Shown in pieces: positions 11,874 to 21,804 of a DNA stretch of 64,000 bases. Under the pieces are notes generated by a model. That model worked only from the letters and a program-made list of their open reading frames with translations, was not told where the DNA came from and searched no databases. This stretch comes from Hydractinia symbiolongicarpus (lineage: Eukaryota; Cnidaria; Hydrozoa; Anthoathecata; Hydractiniidae): positions 33,732,501-33,796,500 of the forward strand of contig NC_079879.1 in NCBI RefSeq assembly GCF_029227915.1, in the 5' to 3' direction. The stretch's first letter is position 1. Every line of letters starts with the position of its first letter. Both the position numbers and the translations under genes were made by a program.

Positions 11874-13412
11874 TTGTGGCTATCGACGAAAATTGCGACT
11901 CTTATACATTCCGAAGTAATTTTATTGCTTATACAAAGATTATTTTGGATTAGTTGGTTTATATGCAGAAAATTTAAACGTTTTTGGGTATTACACGTCC
12001 CGGCAAATTGCAACAATTTGCAAAACTTCTTATCAACACTCTATATCACCATGGTAACCACAATGTCTTATGCCGTAATATTAATAACATCACTAATTAC
12101 TTTATGTATTGATTTTAACGATAGCATTGAGACCATTGAAATAAATGGAACGATTGTAAAAGGTGACAGAAGCTATAGTTACGTTATTAAAAGAGGTAAA
12201 GCAAGAGTCTCCTATTATAACAATACGTGTGCTACATTTAATATTATTTTGCAAAGTGGCGACGTGGAAACCAACCCAGGGCCCAAACCCCAAGCAACTA
12301 AGTGCATTAAATGTAGAGCAACTATCAGACGAAATCAAAAGCAGCTCGCCTGTGAAATGTGTTTTAATCGAACTCATGCAAAATGTGCCGATACCAACTT
12401 GACACATTCCATAATGAATTGTAGTCCGGTAAAGTGGACATGTACTGACTGTACACACTTATTAATGCCGTTTGCGCGAGAGAATGATTTGAATTCAACT
12501 ATTTCATCAACTATTTCAGGTGCAACATACAGCAGTCATCAACACGCATTGCATGAACATTATCAAAAATTGAGAGTACTGCACATAAACACACAATCGA
12601 TGACATCTAATTTTAACGATTTACTGGTATTATTGGATGACCACCCATTCGACATTGTTTGCTTATCCGAAACATGGCTAAAAAATAATGCTAATTTATT
12701 GGAATACGTCCGTATACCTGGTTACTCAATGGAATATGTGAATAGAGACCAAATTCGAGGAGGGGGTGTTGGAATTTATGTGAACAGTTTGATCAAATAT
12801 CGCATTCGAAAGGATATTAATGATATGTATGAAAATTTAGAGCATATATGGATCGAGGTAGATGGCCGAAACAAGCATAGTAAACTACTTCTTGGGGTCA
12901 TATACCGCTCGGAAAGAATCATCTCCTTTTCTGACTGGTTAACTAAATTTGAAGATTTGATAACTTATATCCAAACAACATGGGATGGCCTGCTACTTAT
13001 AACAGGGGACATAAACATAAATCTTCTCAAACCAGAATGTTGCCAAGTAAGACAGTACAACAATATTTTATCTGCATTTAACCTTAAACAGATAGTATCA
13101 AAGCCAACCAGGACGACTCCTTTAAGCGCAACATTGATCGATCATATGATAATTAACAATAATACCAAAATCGCACATACTGATGTATTACCATGCGAAA
13201 CTATTAGTGACCATGATGGACCTTACGCTATCATCAACATTAAATACGATAAGTTTAAACCTCGATATAAAATGATAAGAGATGAAAGGCAGTTTGATAG
13301 GGAATCTTTTGTGTCGGATTTCTCGAACCTACCGACATCAGTTATATACGCTATAGATGATCCAGAAGAAAAAGTGGAGATACTTCACAAGTTCATGCAA
13401 GTTAGACTTTAA
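11874..13412 (+). CDS. LINE ORF fragment: hydrophobic leader, 2A motif, PHD-like finger, endonuclease
   Basis: This is a 512-residue frame. Residues 1-125 are rich in hydrophobic segments (another Met lies at codon 60, 12051). GDVETNPGP at residues 129-137 (codons 12258-12284) fits the 2A consensus D-V/I-E-x-N-P-G-P, which causes ribosome skipping between the final Gly and Pro in viruses and in some non-LTR elements. A Cys/His cluster follows at about 141-195 (KCIKC, CEMC, HAKC, CTDC), PHD-like. An exonuclease/endonuclease/phosphatase domain spans about 230-450 (LRVLHINTQSM, CLSETWL, GGGVGIYV, ITGDININLL, SDHDGPYA). The frame ends where sequence encoding the reverse transcriptase has been lost. 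Start choice among upstream ATGs is uncertain. Confidence 0.85.
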   Translation: MWLSTKIATLIHSEVILLLIQRLFWISWFICRKFKRFWVLHVPANCNNLQNFLSTLYITMVTTMSYAVILITSLITLCIDFNDSIETIEINGTIVKGDRSYSYVIKRGKARVSYYNNTCATFNIILQSGDVETNPGPKPQATKCIKCRATIRRNQKQLACEMCFNRTHAKCADTNLTHSIMNCSPVKWTCTDCTHLLMPFARENDLNSTISSTISGATYSSHQHALHEHYQKLRVLHINTQSMTSNFNDLLVLLDDHPFDIVCLSETWLKNNANLLEYVRIPGYSMEYVNRDQIRGGGVGIYVNSLIKYRIRKDINDMYENLEHIWIEVDGRNKHSKLLLGVIYRSERIISFSDWLTKFEDLITYIQTTWDGLLLITGDININLLKPECCQVRQYNNILSAFNLKQIVSKPTRTTPLSATLIDHMIINNNTKIAHTDVLPCETISDHDGPYAIINIKYDKFKPRYKMIRDERQFDRESFVSDFSNLPTSVIYAIDDPEEKVEILHKFMQVRL

Positions 13413-13818
13413 CGACACTGTTTATATTCCATTAACAGCCATCCAAATTCGAAAGCTGCATAAAGTGATGATATGTGCAGCCAGCTTTGTATGGAATAAG
13501 TACAGCCATACTGAAGATATAACACGTTTAGGTTGGTTACCTATTAAACAAAGACGAGAATGGCATTTGATGATCACAGCCTTTAAAAGTGTTCATCAGA
13601 ATAATTGGCCAAAGTATTTGAAAAATGAAATTGTTGTTCACAAAAGAACTCTTCGAAATGCTGACGAAATTCGATTAAAGACATCACTTCGCAAAAACAC
13701 TTTCGAAGATGTAACAACTACGTCTTTCAATCGACTTCCTAAAGACATTCGCTCGATTAAAAAGCTGATAACATTTAAAAGAGAGACAAAATTATTTTTA
13801 CTGAAAGAAATTAAGTAA
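13393..13818 (+). pseudogene. LINE C-terminal (post-RT) domain remnant
   Basis: This segment is out of frame with the upstream endonuclease. It encodes the tail region found after the reverse transcriptase in CR1/L2-type LINEs: RLGWLPIKQRREWHLM, then SFNRLPKDIRSIKKLITFK, ending at TAA 13816-13818. The junction with the endonuclease frame near 13400-13412 marks the internal deletion. Confidence 0.75.
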
Positions 13819-13949
13819 ATTTTTGTGGATCATTCTGTTGTTATGCGTTAATTGACTTTTCCTTACTCAAACCGCGCACTTTCTCTTCTGTGTTTTTGTT
13901 TTTGTTTTTGTTTTCTCGTCCGTTTCTTTTAACAATATTATCATTAGTA

Positions 13950-13982
<33 letters not shown>

Positions 13983-14145
13983 TTAGAAATTTCTTTTAGT
14001 GTAAGCATAATGTATATATATACATATATTTTAAATTTTATTAATCTCCTTGTTTAAAATTTTCTGGATGAAGAGCTATGTATATTTGTATATGGATATG
14101 CCAGAATATAGTCTTTTAATAATAATAATAATAATAATAATAAAG

Positions 14146-14684
14146 ATTTTATAGATTGGTGAATCCATGATGCTGTGGGGCGTGGGAAGTTGATGTTCAG
14201 TTTCATCAAAAACAAGACACATAAATACAATATAAATACACATAGTCAGGTTTTATGAATTGTGTAGTTAGTGGTCTTATTCGTTGACAACTACTACAAC
14301 TTGTTTGAACTTGCAAAAAGAGAAGACCTATCATCTCTCATTAAAAATATCAAAAAGGGAAAAATGATGAGTTTAGTTTCCAGACTAAGAGGTTAAGGTG
14401 TATAGCTACCCTTGCCATTCGCACATTTACATCCACAACAAAATTACTCCACAAGAGCTTGATATAAAAAGAATAAATCCTACAAGTCCTTCTAGATTAA
14501 AAAAGCAACTAAGTAAACAAACAAAATGCCGAGATCTGAAGTTTTGCTGCTCGCTGCAGCTTGCTGCCTTCATGTTCATGTTCGAACAGGGAGTACAATT
14601 TAGACCATAAAGACCAAATTCTATACGTTACTTAACAGCTGGGTGGTAAAAGTATCATCTTTGCATTACGTCTTTCTCTCGAAA
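14146..14684. other. Intergenic / QDPR promoter region
   Basis: This separates the LINE tail from the QDPR start codon. No other gene was recognised. QDPR and the LINE have the same orientation. Confidence 0.4.
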
Positions 14685-15737
14685 ATGGCGGCTGCAAAGC
14701 GAGTGTTGATTTACGGTGGAAAAGGTGCTCTGGGAGCAGTCTGTGTACAGTCATTTAAGGCTAAAAATTTTGTAAGTACTGTTTCCATTTGTTAAGTTCG
14801 TTGATCTAACGAAACGGATTCAGACTCCAAAACTTTAAGATCACTATTGTACTGGCAGGACAAACTGAAACATCTGCCTGGGACATTTTTTTTCTTTTCT
14901 TAGTGGGTTTGCAGCATTGATTTATCTCCAAACGAGTCTGCAGATGCAAATATTATTGTCACGGAGTTAAATAACTGGGAGAAGCAAGATGAGCAGGTTC
15001 AACAAAGACTTGCAGAAGTTTTACAAGATGAAAAATTAGATGGAATCTTCTGTATTGCAGGTGGATGGGCAGGTGGAAATGCTGCATCAAAAGGTATAAA
15101 TTAAATTGTACAAATGAACTTGAAATAACTGCTGAAACTATATACATGTAGGCATTGTGAATTATTCAGTAAATTATATGGATTGTTAATAAAAATTTTC
15201 ATTTAGCTAGTGAAGCGTCACATGTTTTTGTTGTCAAAAAGAATACTTCAGACAGAAAATCCTTAACAACAGATCGCTAGCTATTCATATTTAAATTGAG
15301 ATAACTAATTTACTAATTTACCTGGTAGACATTTTTTTCTGCCTTACTAAATGTGCTTATAGGAAACTTTAAGCAACTGTAGCTAACTCTTCCAATTATA
15401 TGTGGCGCCGTAGATTAGTGGTTATAGCTCTCGTACTCTGTGCGGGAGACCAGGGTTCGATTCCTCTTGACGGCGATTCAACATGGGCGAGTGAATGTTA
15501 CCATAGCCCCGGGTTAACCCAAGCCATGTGAGGGAAATTGGGAAGATGGCACACTGTGTGGGCCGTTGGATGTTGCCGGGAGTTGTCTAGTAGAGCGCGG
15601 GCTCTAATTGGGTCTGCGTAGCTCAAAATGAGCATTAAATACTCTAGGACTCTCCATCTACGCCATGGCCCCTCCTGGAAATAATAGACAGGGTATATCC
15701 CTCGATATTTGTGAGGCTAGCCATGTAAAATATGCAC

Positions 15738-15771
<34 letters not shown>

Positions 15772-16633
15772 ATAGTAACTAAATGTTCTGACCAGATTTT
15801 TAATATTTTTAGAATTTATAAAAAACTCAAATTTGATGTGGAAACAAAGTGTTTGGTCATCATGTATCTCTGCCAGTTTGGCATCTTCTTATCTGAAACA
15901 GTAATGATTTGATTACCAATTTACTGATTTAACATTAAACAAACATTTTCTCTATGGTTTAAGCTCACAAAAAACCTTTTAATAATTACAGGGGAGGAGT
16001 GCTTCAGTTAACCGGTGCCGTACCTGCGTTAGCGGGTACAGCAGGTAAATAAATTTGTTTGTTATGCTACCAAAGTGTTTTTTTAATAAAGCATAGTATA
16101 GTAAGAAACATAGTAAGAAGATGCATAATGTATGTTAATTTTATTTTGTAGGAATGATTGGTTATGGAATGGCAAAGGCTGCAGTACATCAACTTACGAA
16201 AAGTTTAGCTGCGGACAATGGGGGACTTCCTGAAAATGCAGTCATCGCTACCATATTACCGTAAGTAAATAATTATAAATAAAATTCAGAAAATCTTGTT
16301 AAAAGAATTAATACTTGTGATTTATTGATTGTTTTAACCAAGGTTTATATAAATGCTTTTTATAGGGTTACGTTGGATACCCCTATGAACAGAAAATTTA
16401 TGCCTGATGCAGACCAGACAACGTGGACACCATTAGAGTATGTCGCAACGTAAGAAAATTTTAAATTTGATTTTTTCAGATTTTCCAGTGTAATTTACTT
16501 GTCCAATTTAATGCATTCCATCTATAGAATGTTTACAGAATGGAGTGAAAACATAAACAGACCTGCATCAGGAAGTTTGGTGAAGTTAATTACAAAAGAT
16601 GGAAACACAGCATTGGAATGTGTGGAAAAATAA
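14685..16633 (+). CDS. QDPR: Quinoid dihydropteridine reductase, 7 exons
   Basis: QDPR reduces quinonoid dihydrobiopterin with NADH, regenerating tetrahydrobiopterin for aromatic amino-acid hydroxylases in the cytosol. Exons are 14685-14771, 14904-15093, 15813-15900, 15992-16044, 16152-16260, 16366-16449 and 16528-16633. All junctions are GT/AG and frame is kept. The total is 717 nt, or 238 residues (human 244). Features are the short-chain dehydrogenase NAD-binding [12 protein letters not shown] at about residues 6-17, [19 protein letters not shown], and the catalytic Tyr-x3-Lys in IGYGMAK (Tyr144, Lys148), then [10 protein letters not shown] and TPLEYVA. The start gives [12 protein letters not shown], matching the family N-terminus. 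A full-length SINE sits in intron 2. No lesions were found. Confidence 0.96.
15403..15770 (+). mobile_element. tRNA-derived SINE, full length
   Basis: The head resembles a tRNA, with TAGATTAGTGGTTATAGC as an A-box-like element and GGTTCGATTCC as a canonical B box. GCGGGAGACCAGGGTTCGA looks most like tRNA-Asp/Glu. A non-tRNA body of about 270 bp follows, ending in a (TCTA)n microsatellite tail. The copy lies in QDPR intron 2 on the same strand. Further copies are at 33064-33407 (minus), 52671-53003 (plus) and a fragment at 10883-11040. Confidence 0.88.
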
Positions 16634-16989
16634 TTTGTCACTTAATGAAGCCATGGAGACTTTGCTAACTGTATGGTGTGGATTTTTCGGTGGATTGTAT
16701 TTATTATTATTTTTGTAACGAAATTAAAACTTTCTTAAAAAGATGCATTAAGCACATTACGATTTAATATTTTCAGAGAGTACACAGCATAGCGTTTACA
16801 AATACATAGGAAGGGGACTTACTTACTTATGTTACTTATGTTAACTTTTGAAGTTGTAGCTTCACGCCAGTCGTAGACGACCAACGTCAGTCACTTCTTC
16901 CTCTTCTTCTACTCCATCTCTAAAGAGAGGAGGATGAGGATTAGATCGAACTACATTGATAATACTGTTTTCTGAGGCTTCATTTGTCC

Positions 16990-19210
16990 CGGGGATTGGA
17001 GAAACTTGTTGAGGGCTGTTTTAAACTTTTAAACTGGACATGAAGTGATGCTTCTTAGAGACTTGGGCAGGGCGTTGAAGGTTCTTGGAGCTTGATAACG
17101 GAAGCTGTTGTGTAGTTTAGCGAAGCTTGTGGAATTGTTCAGCACCGATGGTAGTTCAAAGAGACGCCCTTTTCTTTGTGTTGCATGGGTTTGCATGGTT
17201 GGGTGAAGGTTTGGGACAATGCCTTCAACTATTTTCCAACTGTATACGGCTTGATAGCGTTCACGTCGTCGTTGTAACAAGTACAATTTGAGCTGTTTAA
17301 GTGCGTCGTTGTAAGTCATTCTGTGTATACAGTTGATCTTTTTTAGGCGGCTCCATTGCAGAGCTTCTAGTGCCTTGATTTGTCCTTTTCTAGCAGGAGA
17401 CCGGAGTTAAAATGAGTACTCAAGTCTAGGGATGACAAGGGATTTCATCTGTCATTAGTATTCCAAGATCTTTGGTTTGTGTTTTTGGTTGGATTTGTGT
17501 TGATGCTGTTGTTTTGTACTTTGACTTCAGATCTAGGTCTTTTCCGTACTGCAGGAGTTCAAACTTTGTATTGTTGAACATCATGTTGTTTTGTTTACTC
17601 CATTCGTAGACTAGTTTTAGGTCTGTTGCATTTTTTCAATGTCACTTTTAGAGCTAACCTTCATTATAAGTCTTGTATCATCTGCAAAGCTTAAGAGTGA
17701 TGCGTCCTTTACAGAAAGATCAATATCCCCCATAAGGATCAGGAAGATGAGCGATCCAAGCACACTTCCTTGTGGTACGCGAGTGGTGACCGTTTACTGA
17801 GACGTACTGGGTTCTGTTTTTTAGGAAGGACTTCAGCCATTTAAGTAGTTTGCCTTTGATACCTAAGTTTTCTATCTTTTTAAGGGCTATGTCCATATCG
17901 ACCTTGTCAAATGCTTTTGCGAAATCCAGGTATACAACATCAGGTTTGAGTTGTTGCAGAGTATTTGTAGAATGTTGTCGAAATGATCAAGAAGCTGGCT
18001 CAGACATGACCGTCCACCACGAAAACCATGTTGGGAGCTGTTGAACAGGTTATTTTCTTCCATGAATGACACAATTTGATTTTGGACAACCTTTTCAAGG
18101 ACCTTTATGATGTGAGAAGTTATGGCAATTGGGTGGTAGTTTTCAACTTTATTTTTGATTCCACTCTTGTGTTTTGGGGTTATTATAGCACTGGTTAGTG
18201 TGTCTGGAATGGTTCCTTCTTCAAATGATTTCGTTCAAATCAGCTTGAGTGGGGTGGCTATGACGTTTTTGCACTTTTTCAATAGGATTGATGGGAAGCC
18301 ATCAGGAACAGAAGAGGAGTTTGCTGAGAGTTCATTGATTGTCTTAATGAAGTGTGTTTCATCGAATATCACGTTTTGTAGTGAGGGTTTGCTTGGACTT
18401 TGGTTTTGTTTGTTTGTGTACTGTTTTGGTGTGCTGAACATCTTGCAGTACTGCGTCAGTAGCATGTCGGCTATATTTTTTGAATCAGAGATGTAGTTCC
18501 CACTCTCGTCGATTAGAAGACCAATAGTGGATTTAACTTTTACGAACTTTTGCGTAGGAGAAGAAGAATTTGGGTTGCGCTTTATTGATTCTTCGGCTTT
18601 CTCTTCTTGCATAATGGTTGAATTTCTATATGAGAGTTGTAGTGACTTTTCAATCTGAATGAGTTCTGCCTGGAGCCTATCAGTACGTGATGGCGATGTA
18701 ACGCGTACTAGTTCTCTGTTTATCCCTGGTTCGTCTTCTCATGAGTGCCATTCTCTCTCTTGGAATTTTGTTTCTGTTTGTTTGTTCTATCTTTCTTGAT
18801 GGGGCATGTGTTTCTGATGCCTTGGTGCAGATGTTGTAAAATTCCTTCAGCATGTCCGGTACATCAAGATCTTGGAATTCCCGCTCCCAGTTGACTGCTT
18901 GGAGGTTTTCGTTATGCAAGTCCAGTTTACACTTTCACCCTGGTAATTTAGAAGATCGAAAGGGGATGAGAAGACTCTAGGAATTGTCTGTTGTGGGATA
19001 TGTGAGGGTACATAAGATGTTGAGAACATCAGTTGACTATCAAGTAAAGCGTTACTGATTGCACAACCTATAAGCGTGTAGCTTGTCGTGGGAGGGAGGG
19101 CAAAAGTAAGATGAATGACATCACAGCGTTTGATTTGCATTTTGCATCTAAAGTTTTTATCCTTTTTGTGAAAATAAATTAATAAAAAACGTGCTGTAGA
19201 ATCTTTCAAC
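16990..19210 (-). mobile_element. Decayed CR1/L2-like LINE
   Basis: Read on the minus strand from 19210 down, several broken frames give successive parts of a LINE reverse transcriptase. There is an N-terminal linker near 18900-18680, a frame with DESGNYISDSKNIADMLL and VPDGFPSILLKKC (18612-18235), QHGFRGGRSCLSQLLDHFD (about 18045-17975), the VPQGSVLGSLIFLILM motif (about 17790-17740), the catalytic SFADDT (about 17675-17690), and the distal tail NALPKSLRSIT (17319-17029). Frames are broken by stops and shifts. The endonuclease domain is missing, so the copy is 5'-truncated and dead. It is a different lineage from the LINE at 11874. Confidence 0.82.
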
Positions 19211-21224
19211 CTTGTGGGAGTGAAAGTGCAAAAACAAAATTAAAAAAAAATAATAATAACGCCCACGCATACATTAATAACACGAAAGATATATTTATGG
19301 AGTTTGAAATAAAGCAAAAATGATTATGATAACCCAAATCAAATCTACACATCTAAAAAAGTAGCAATGTAGCTTGACCACTTCAAGGTACTTAATGCAC
19401 ATCCAGAGAAAGTTTTATTTTTTTAGATTAATTTGGAATCAGAATACCAACAAGAAGTGTGAACATGGTTTTCAAAAAAGGAACCGACAATCCAGAATTT
19501 AATTTAATTTCCCAACCTTGTAGTCAGCACCTATAAGACAACAGTAAACGATGTGGGACTTTACCGTATTTAACATAGTTTTCAATGTTTTTATTTTATT
19601 AAATGTAGTCATTAAATCCCTTCATTTCTTTAGAAGAGCTTAGAATGGAAACACCGGTTGATTTAATGACCAAAAAAAAAAAAAAAATATGGGTCAACAA
19701 GTACCGTGGCCGATTGGTAAGAAAAAATCTTATATGCATAAAAATAATGTTATAATACGTAAAAAAAAAAATGTTATATGCGTAAAAAAAACTTATAAGC
19801 GTAAAAATAATGTCATAATAAAAATCTGATATGCGTGAAAAAAATATATGCGTAAATAAAATCTAATTTTAACTTCAACATCGCGAGAACTAACTTCTTG
19901 CCCATGTTGGGATTTTTTTTTAAATAAAAGAGATAAAATGCTGTCTTCAATTAATGTGTATTTTTATTTCTTTCAAAAAGTGACACTATTCACGCGTTCC
20001 CGCGCTTCTTTTTGTCAGCAACCGACAACCGCATTTAAGGTAATTTGCCTGTCCCTTACTACTCTTCGCTTTAGTACTCTTCATTTGTCTCCATTGAACG
20101 TTTGTAAACACACGTCTTCTTTGTTTCGGAATCAAGCCTATCCACAGACCATATTCCCGAGTTCTTATTGACTAATCAACTTTCGTCAAAGTTTCTGTAA
20201 CCAGTAAAAAAAATTAAAAACAAGTAGCACGTGTATTAGCGTCTTTTTGCTTGAAAAGTTTTGTATTCTCGTCTTGGGTCTTTATTATTATTAAAAAATA
20301 GTACAGTCCTAAGGACGAGGTTGCAGTACGTCGCCGCTTCAGACGTAGCCCACTCACAATCTTGAGAAAAATCAAAGTGGTTGCCAAACATTATTTTTAT
20401 GCATTCAAAATTATTTTTATTATTTTCATTATTTTGTTGATATAATGCACTTATCGACCACGGTAAACAAGTGAAACTTCAACGAACTGCCCGGATTAAA
20501 AACAGAGAAAACTAATAATCCAATCCCCAGAAAGTTTCGCACATTCGAACCGTTTTGACTTATTTTCTCCGCAAATTCGCCATTATCAGGCCTACCTTTA
20601 AAAAAATTTATAATAAACTAAATCCAATCCTGAGAATTGTCTTAAAACCATATTTTGAGATCGTCATTTTCGCCACTTTCGAGCCGATAAGACTGCAAAT
20701 AACTACAAAAAAGTAGTAGTGTTTTTTCAACTTAATATAGCGAAAGCAAAAACATTTTGATAACAGATATTCTGCATCGTAGTAAAAAAACATTACGGAT
20801 TTTTGACCCCTCAAAACAGACAGTATCTTTATGTCGAGACGTTTTTTTAGGTGTTGCGTAAAGGTTAACCCTTGAAAAAACGAGTGTCGTGCATGTTAAA
20901 CAAACGGGAACCATCAAGGATGCGATTTCTCAGATATTTTCTATGTAAGAAATGCGTTATTAGAATAATGTATTTCATATAAGAATTCTTTCCCTACCAA
21001 GCTATGCGCATGTCAACAGATACAAGGCTTCAAAATTTTAGCATAAATAATACTTTCCTGAAATAAGTTATGTACTTCACACACTTACACAACTGCTGAA
21101 CTTGGTAAATGGACAAAAAGATATGCCTGTAACTTGTAAGTTTGAGGTCGGAAGAGATCTCACGTAGCAAACACAAAATAAATTCGTCTAAAAAAAACTA
21201 ATTAAAAAGTTAAATTACAAGATG
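19211..21224. other. Intergenic with low-complexity repeats; no gene seen
   Basis: About 19735-19866 is a degenerate tandem series of a TTATATGCGTAAAAA-like unit. Near 20306-20326 the sequence CCTAAGGACGAGGTTG resembles the terminus of the transposon at 35098-39971 and may be a fragment of a related miniature element. No exon was recognised. Confidence 0.4.
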
Positions 21225-21673
21225 CAGTAGCACCTCAATTTTTAAACTCACAAGTGATCGAGAAAAAGGGTTGAAAAATCGGGGTTTCGAGAAATTGAGG
21301 GTAGCCCAAAAAGCGAATAAAAAACAAGTCAGTATAATAAATATAATGTTCGGGTGACCGGGAAAGCTCTGAACAAAGGTGACGGCTTAGGCTTAAAAAT
21401 ACCCAGCATTTTTATGTTAAAAGGACATGTAGAATTTGTATTTGTAGATATACTCGCTAAAAAAACTTAGCAAACATACATAACATTTATTACAGTATTA
21501 AATACCCTTATCGTCATCATCCAAGAAAATGTTTTTCGAAAACTCGGAGAATTCGAATAGCAATCCTGGTTAAAACATCAGGCTCTGTTTATGCAAGGTT
21601 AAGGGACCGCAAGAAAAGTTCGAAAAATCAGGGAATTTACAAAATCCGGTGTTCGAAAATCCAGACTCAACTG
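21225..21673. mobile_element. Possible pogo/Tigger-type miniature element
   Basis: The left side starts CAGTAGCACCTCAATTT and the right side, read from the opposite strand, starts CAGTTGAGTCTGGATTTTCG. CAGT-starting ends with this type of sequence are usual for pogo/Tigger elements. The two ends match only weakly beyond CAGT and the interior is non-coding. Confidence 0.35.
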
Positions 21674-21804
21674 ATTTCAGATAATGCTAAATATTTATCC
21701 GGAGTTCCGTCAAAATATTACCTTTAGTTTTGGTCATGAAAAGTTTAGAGAACTTCGTGATGATAAAAATTTAAATAATTACAAAGTATGAATACACCAA
21801 TGAT

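Larger units (their letters stand above)
11874..14145 (+). mobile_element. CR1-like non-LTR retrotransposon (LINE), reverse transcriptase deleted
   Basis: The element runs from a hydrophobic N-terminal leader through a 2A-type motif, a PHD-like zinc finger and an apurinic-type endonuclease, then straight into the C-terminal post-RT region. It ends in an (AAT)n microsatellite tail at about 14118-14145. The whole reverse transcriptase is missing: the endonuclease frame ends at 13412, and the frame after the junction (13393-13818) holds only the distal WLPI..RRE, FNRLPKDIRSIK tail typical of CR1/L2-type elements. This copy is therefore internally deleted and cannot move by itself. Confidence 0.85.

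Noticed and set aside
15403-15480. tRNA gene
   Set aside because: The A- and B-box region belongs to a SINE head with a conserved 270-bp body and further copies; acceptor-stem pairing is poor.
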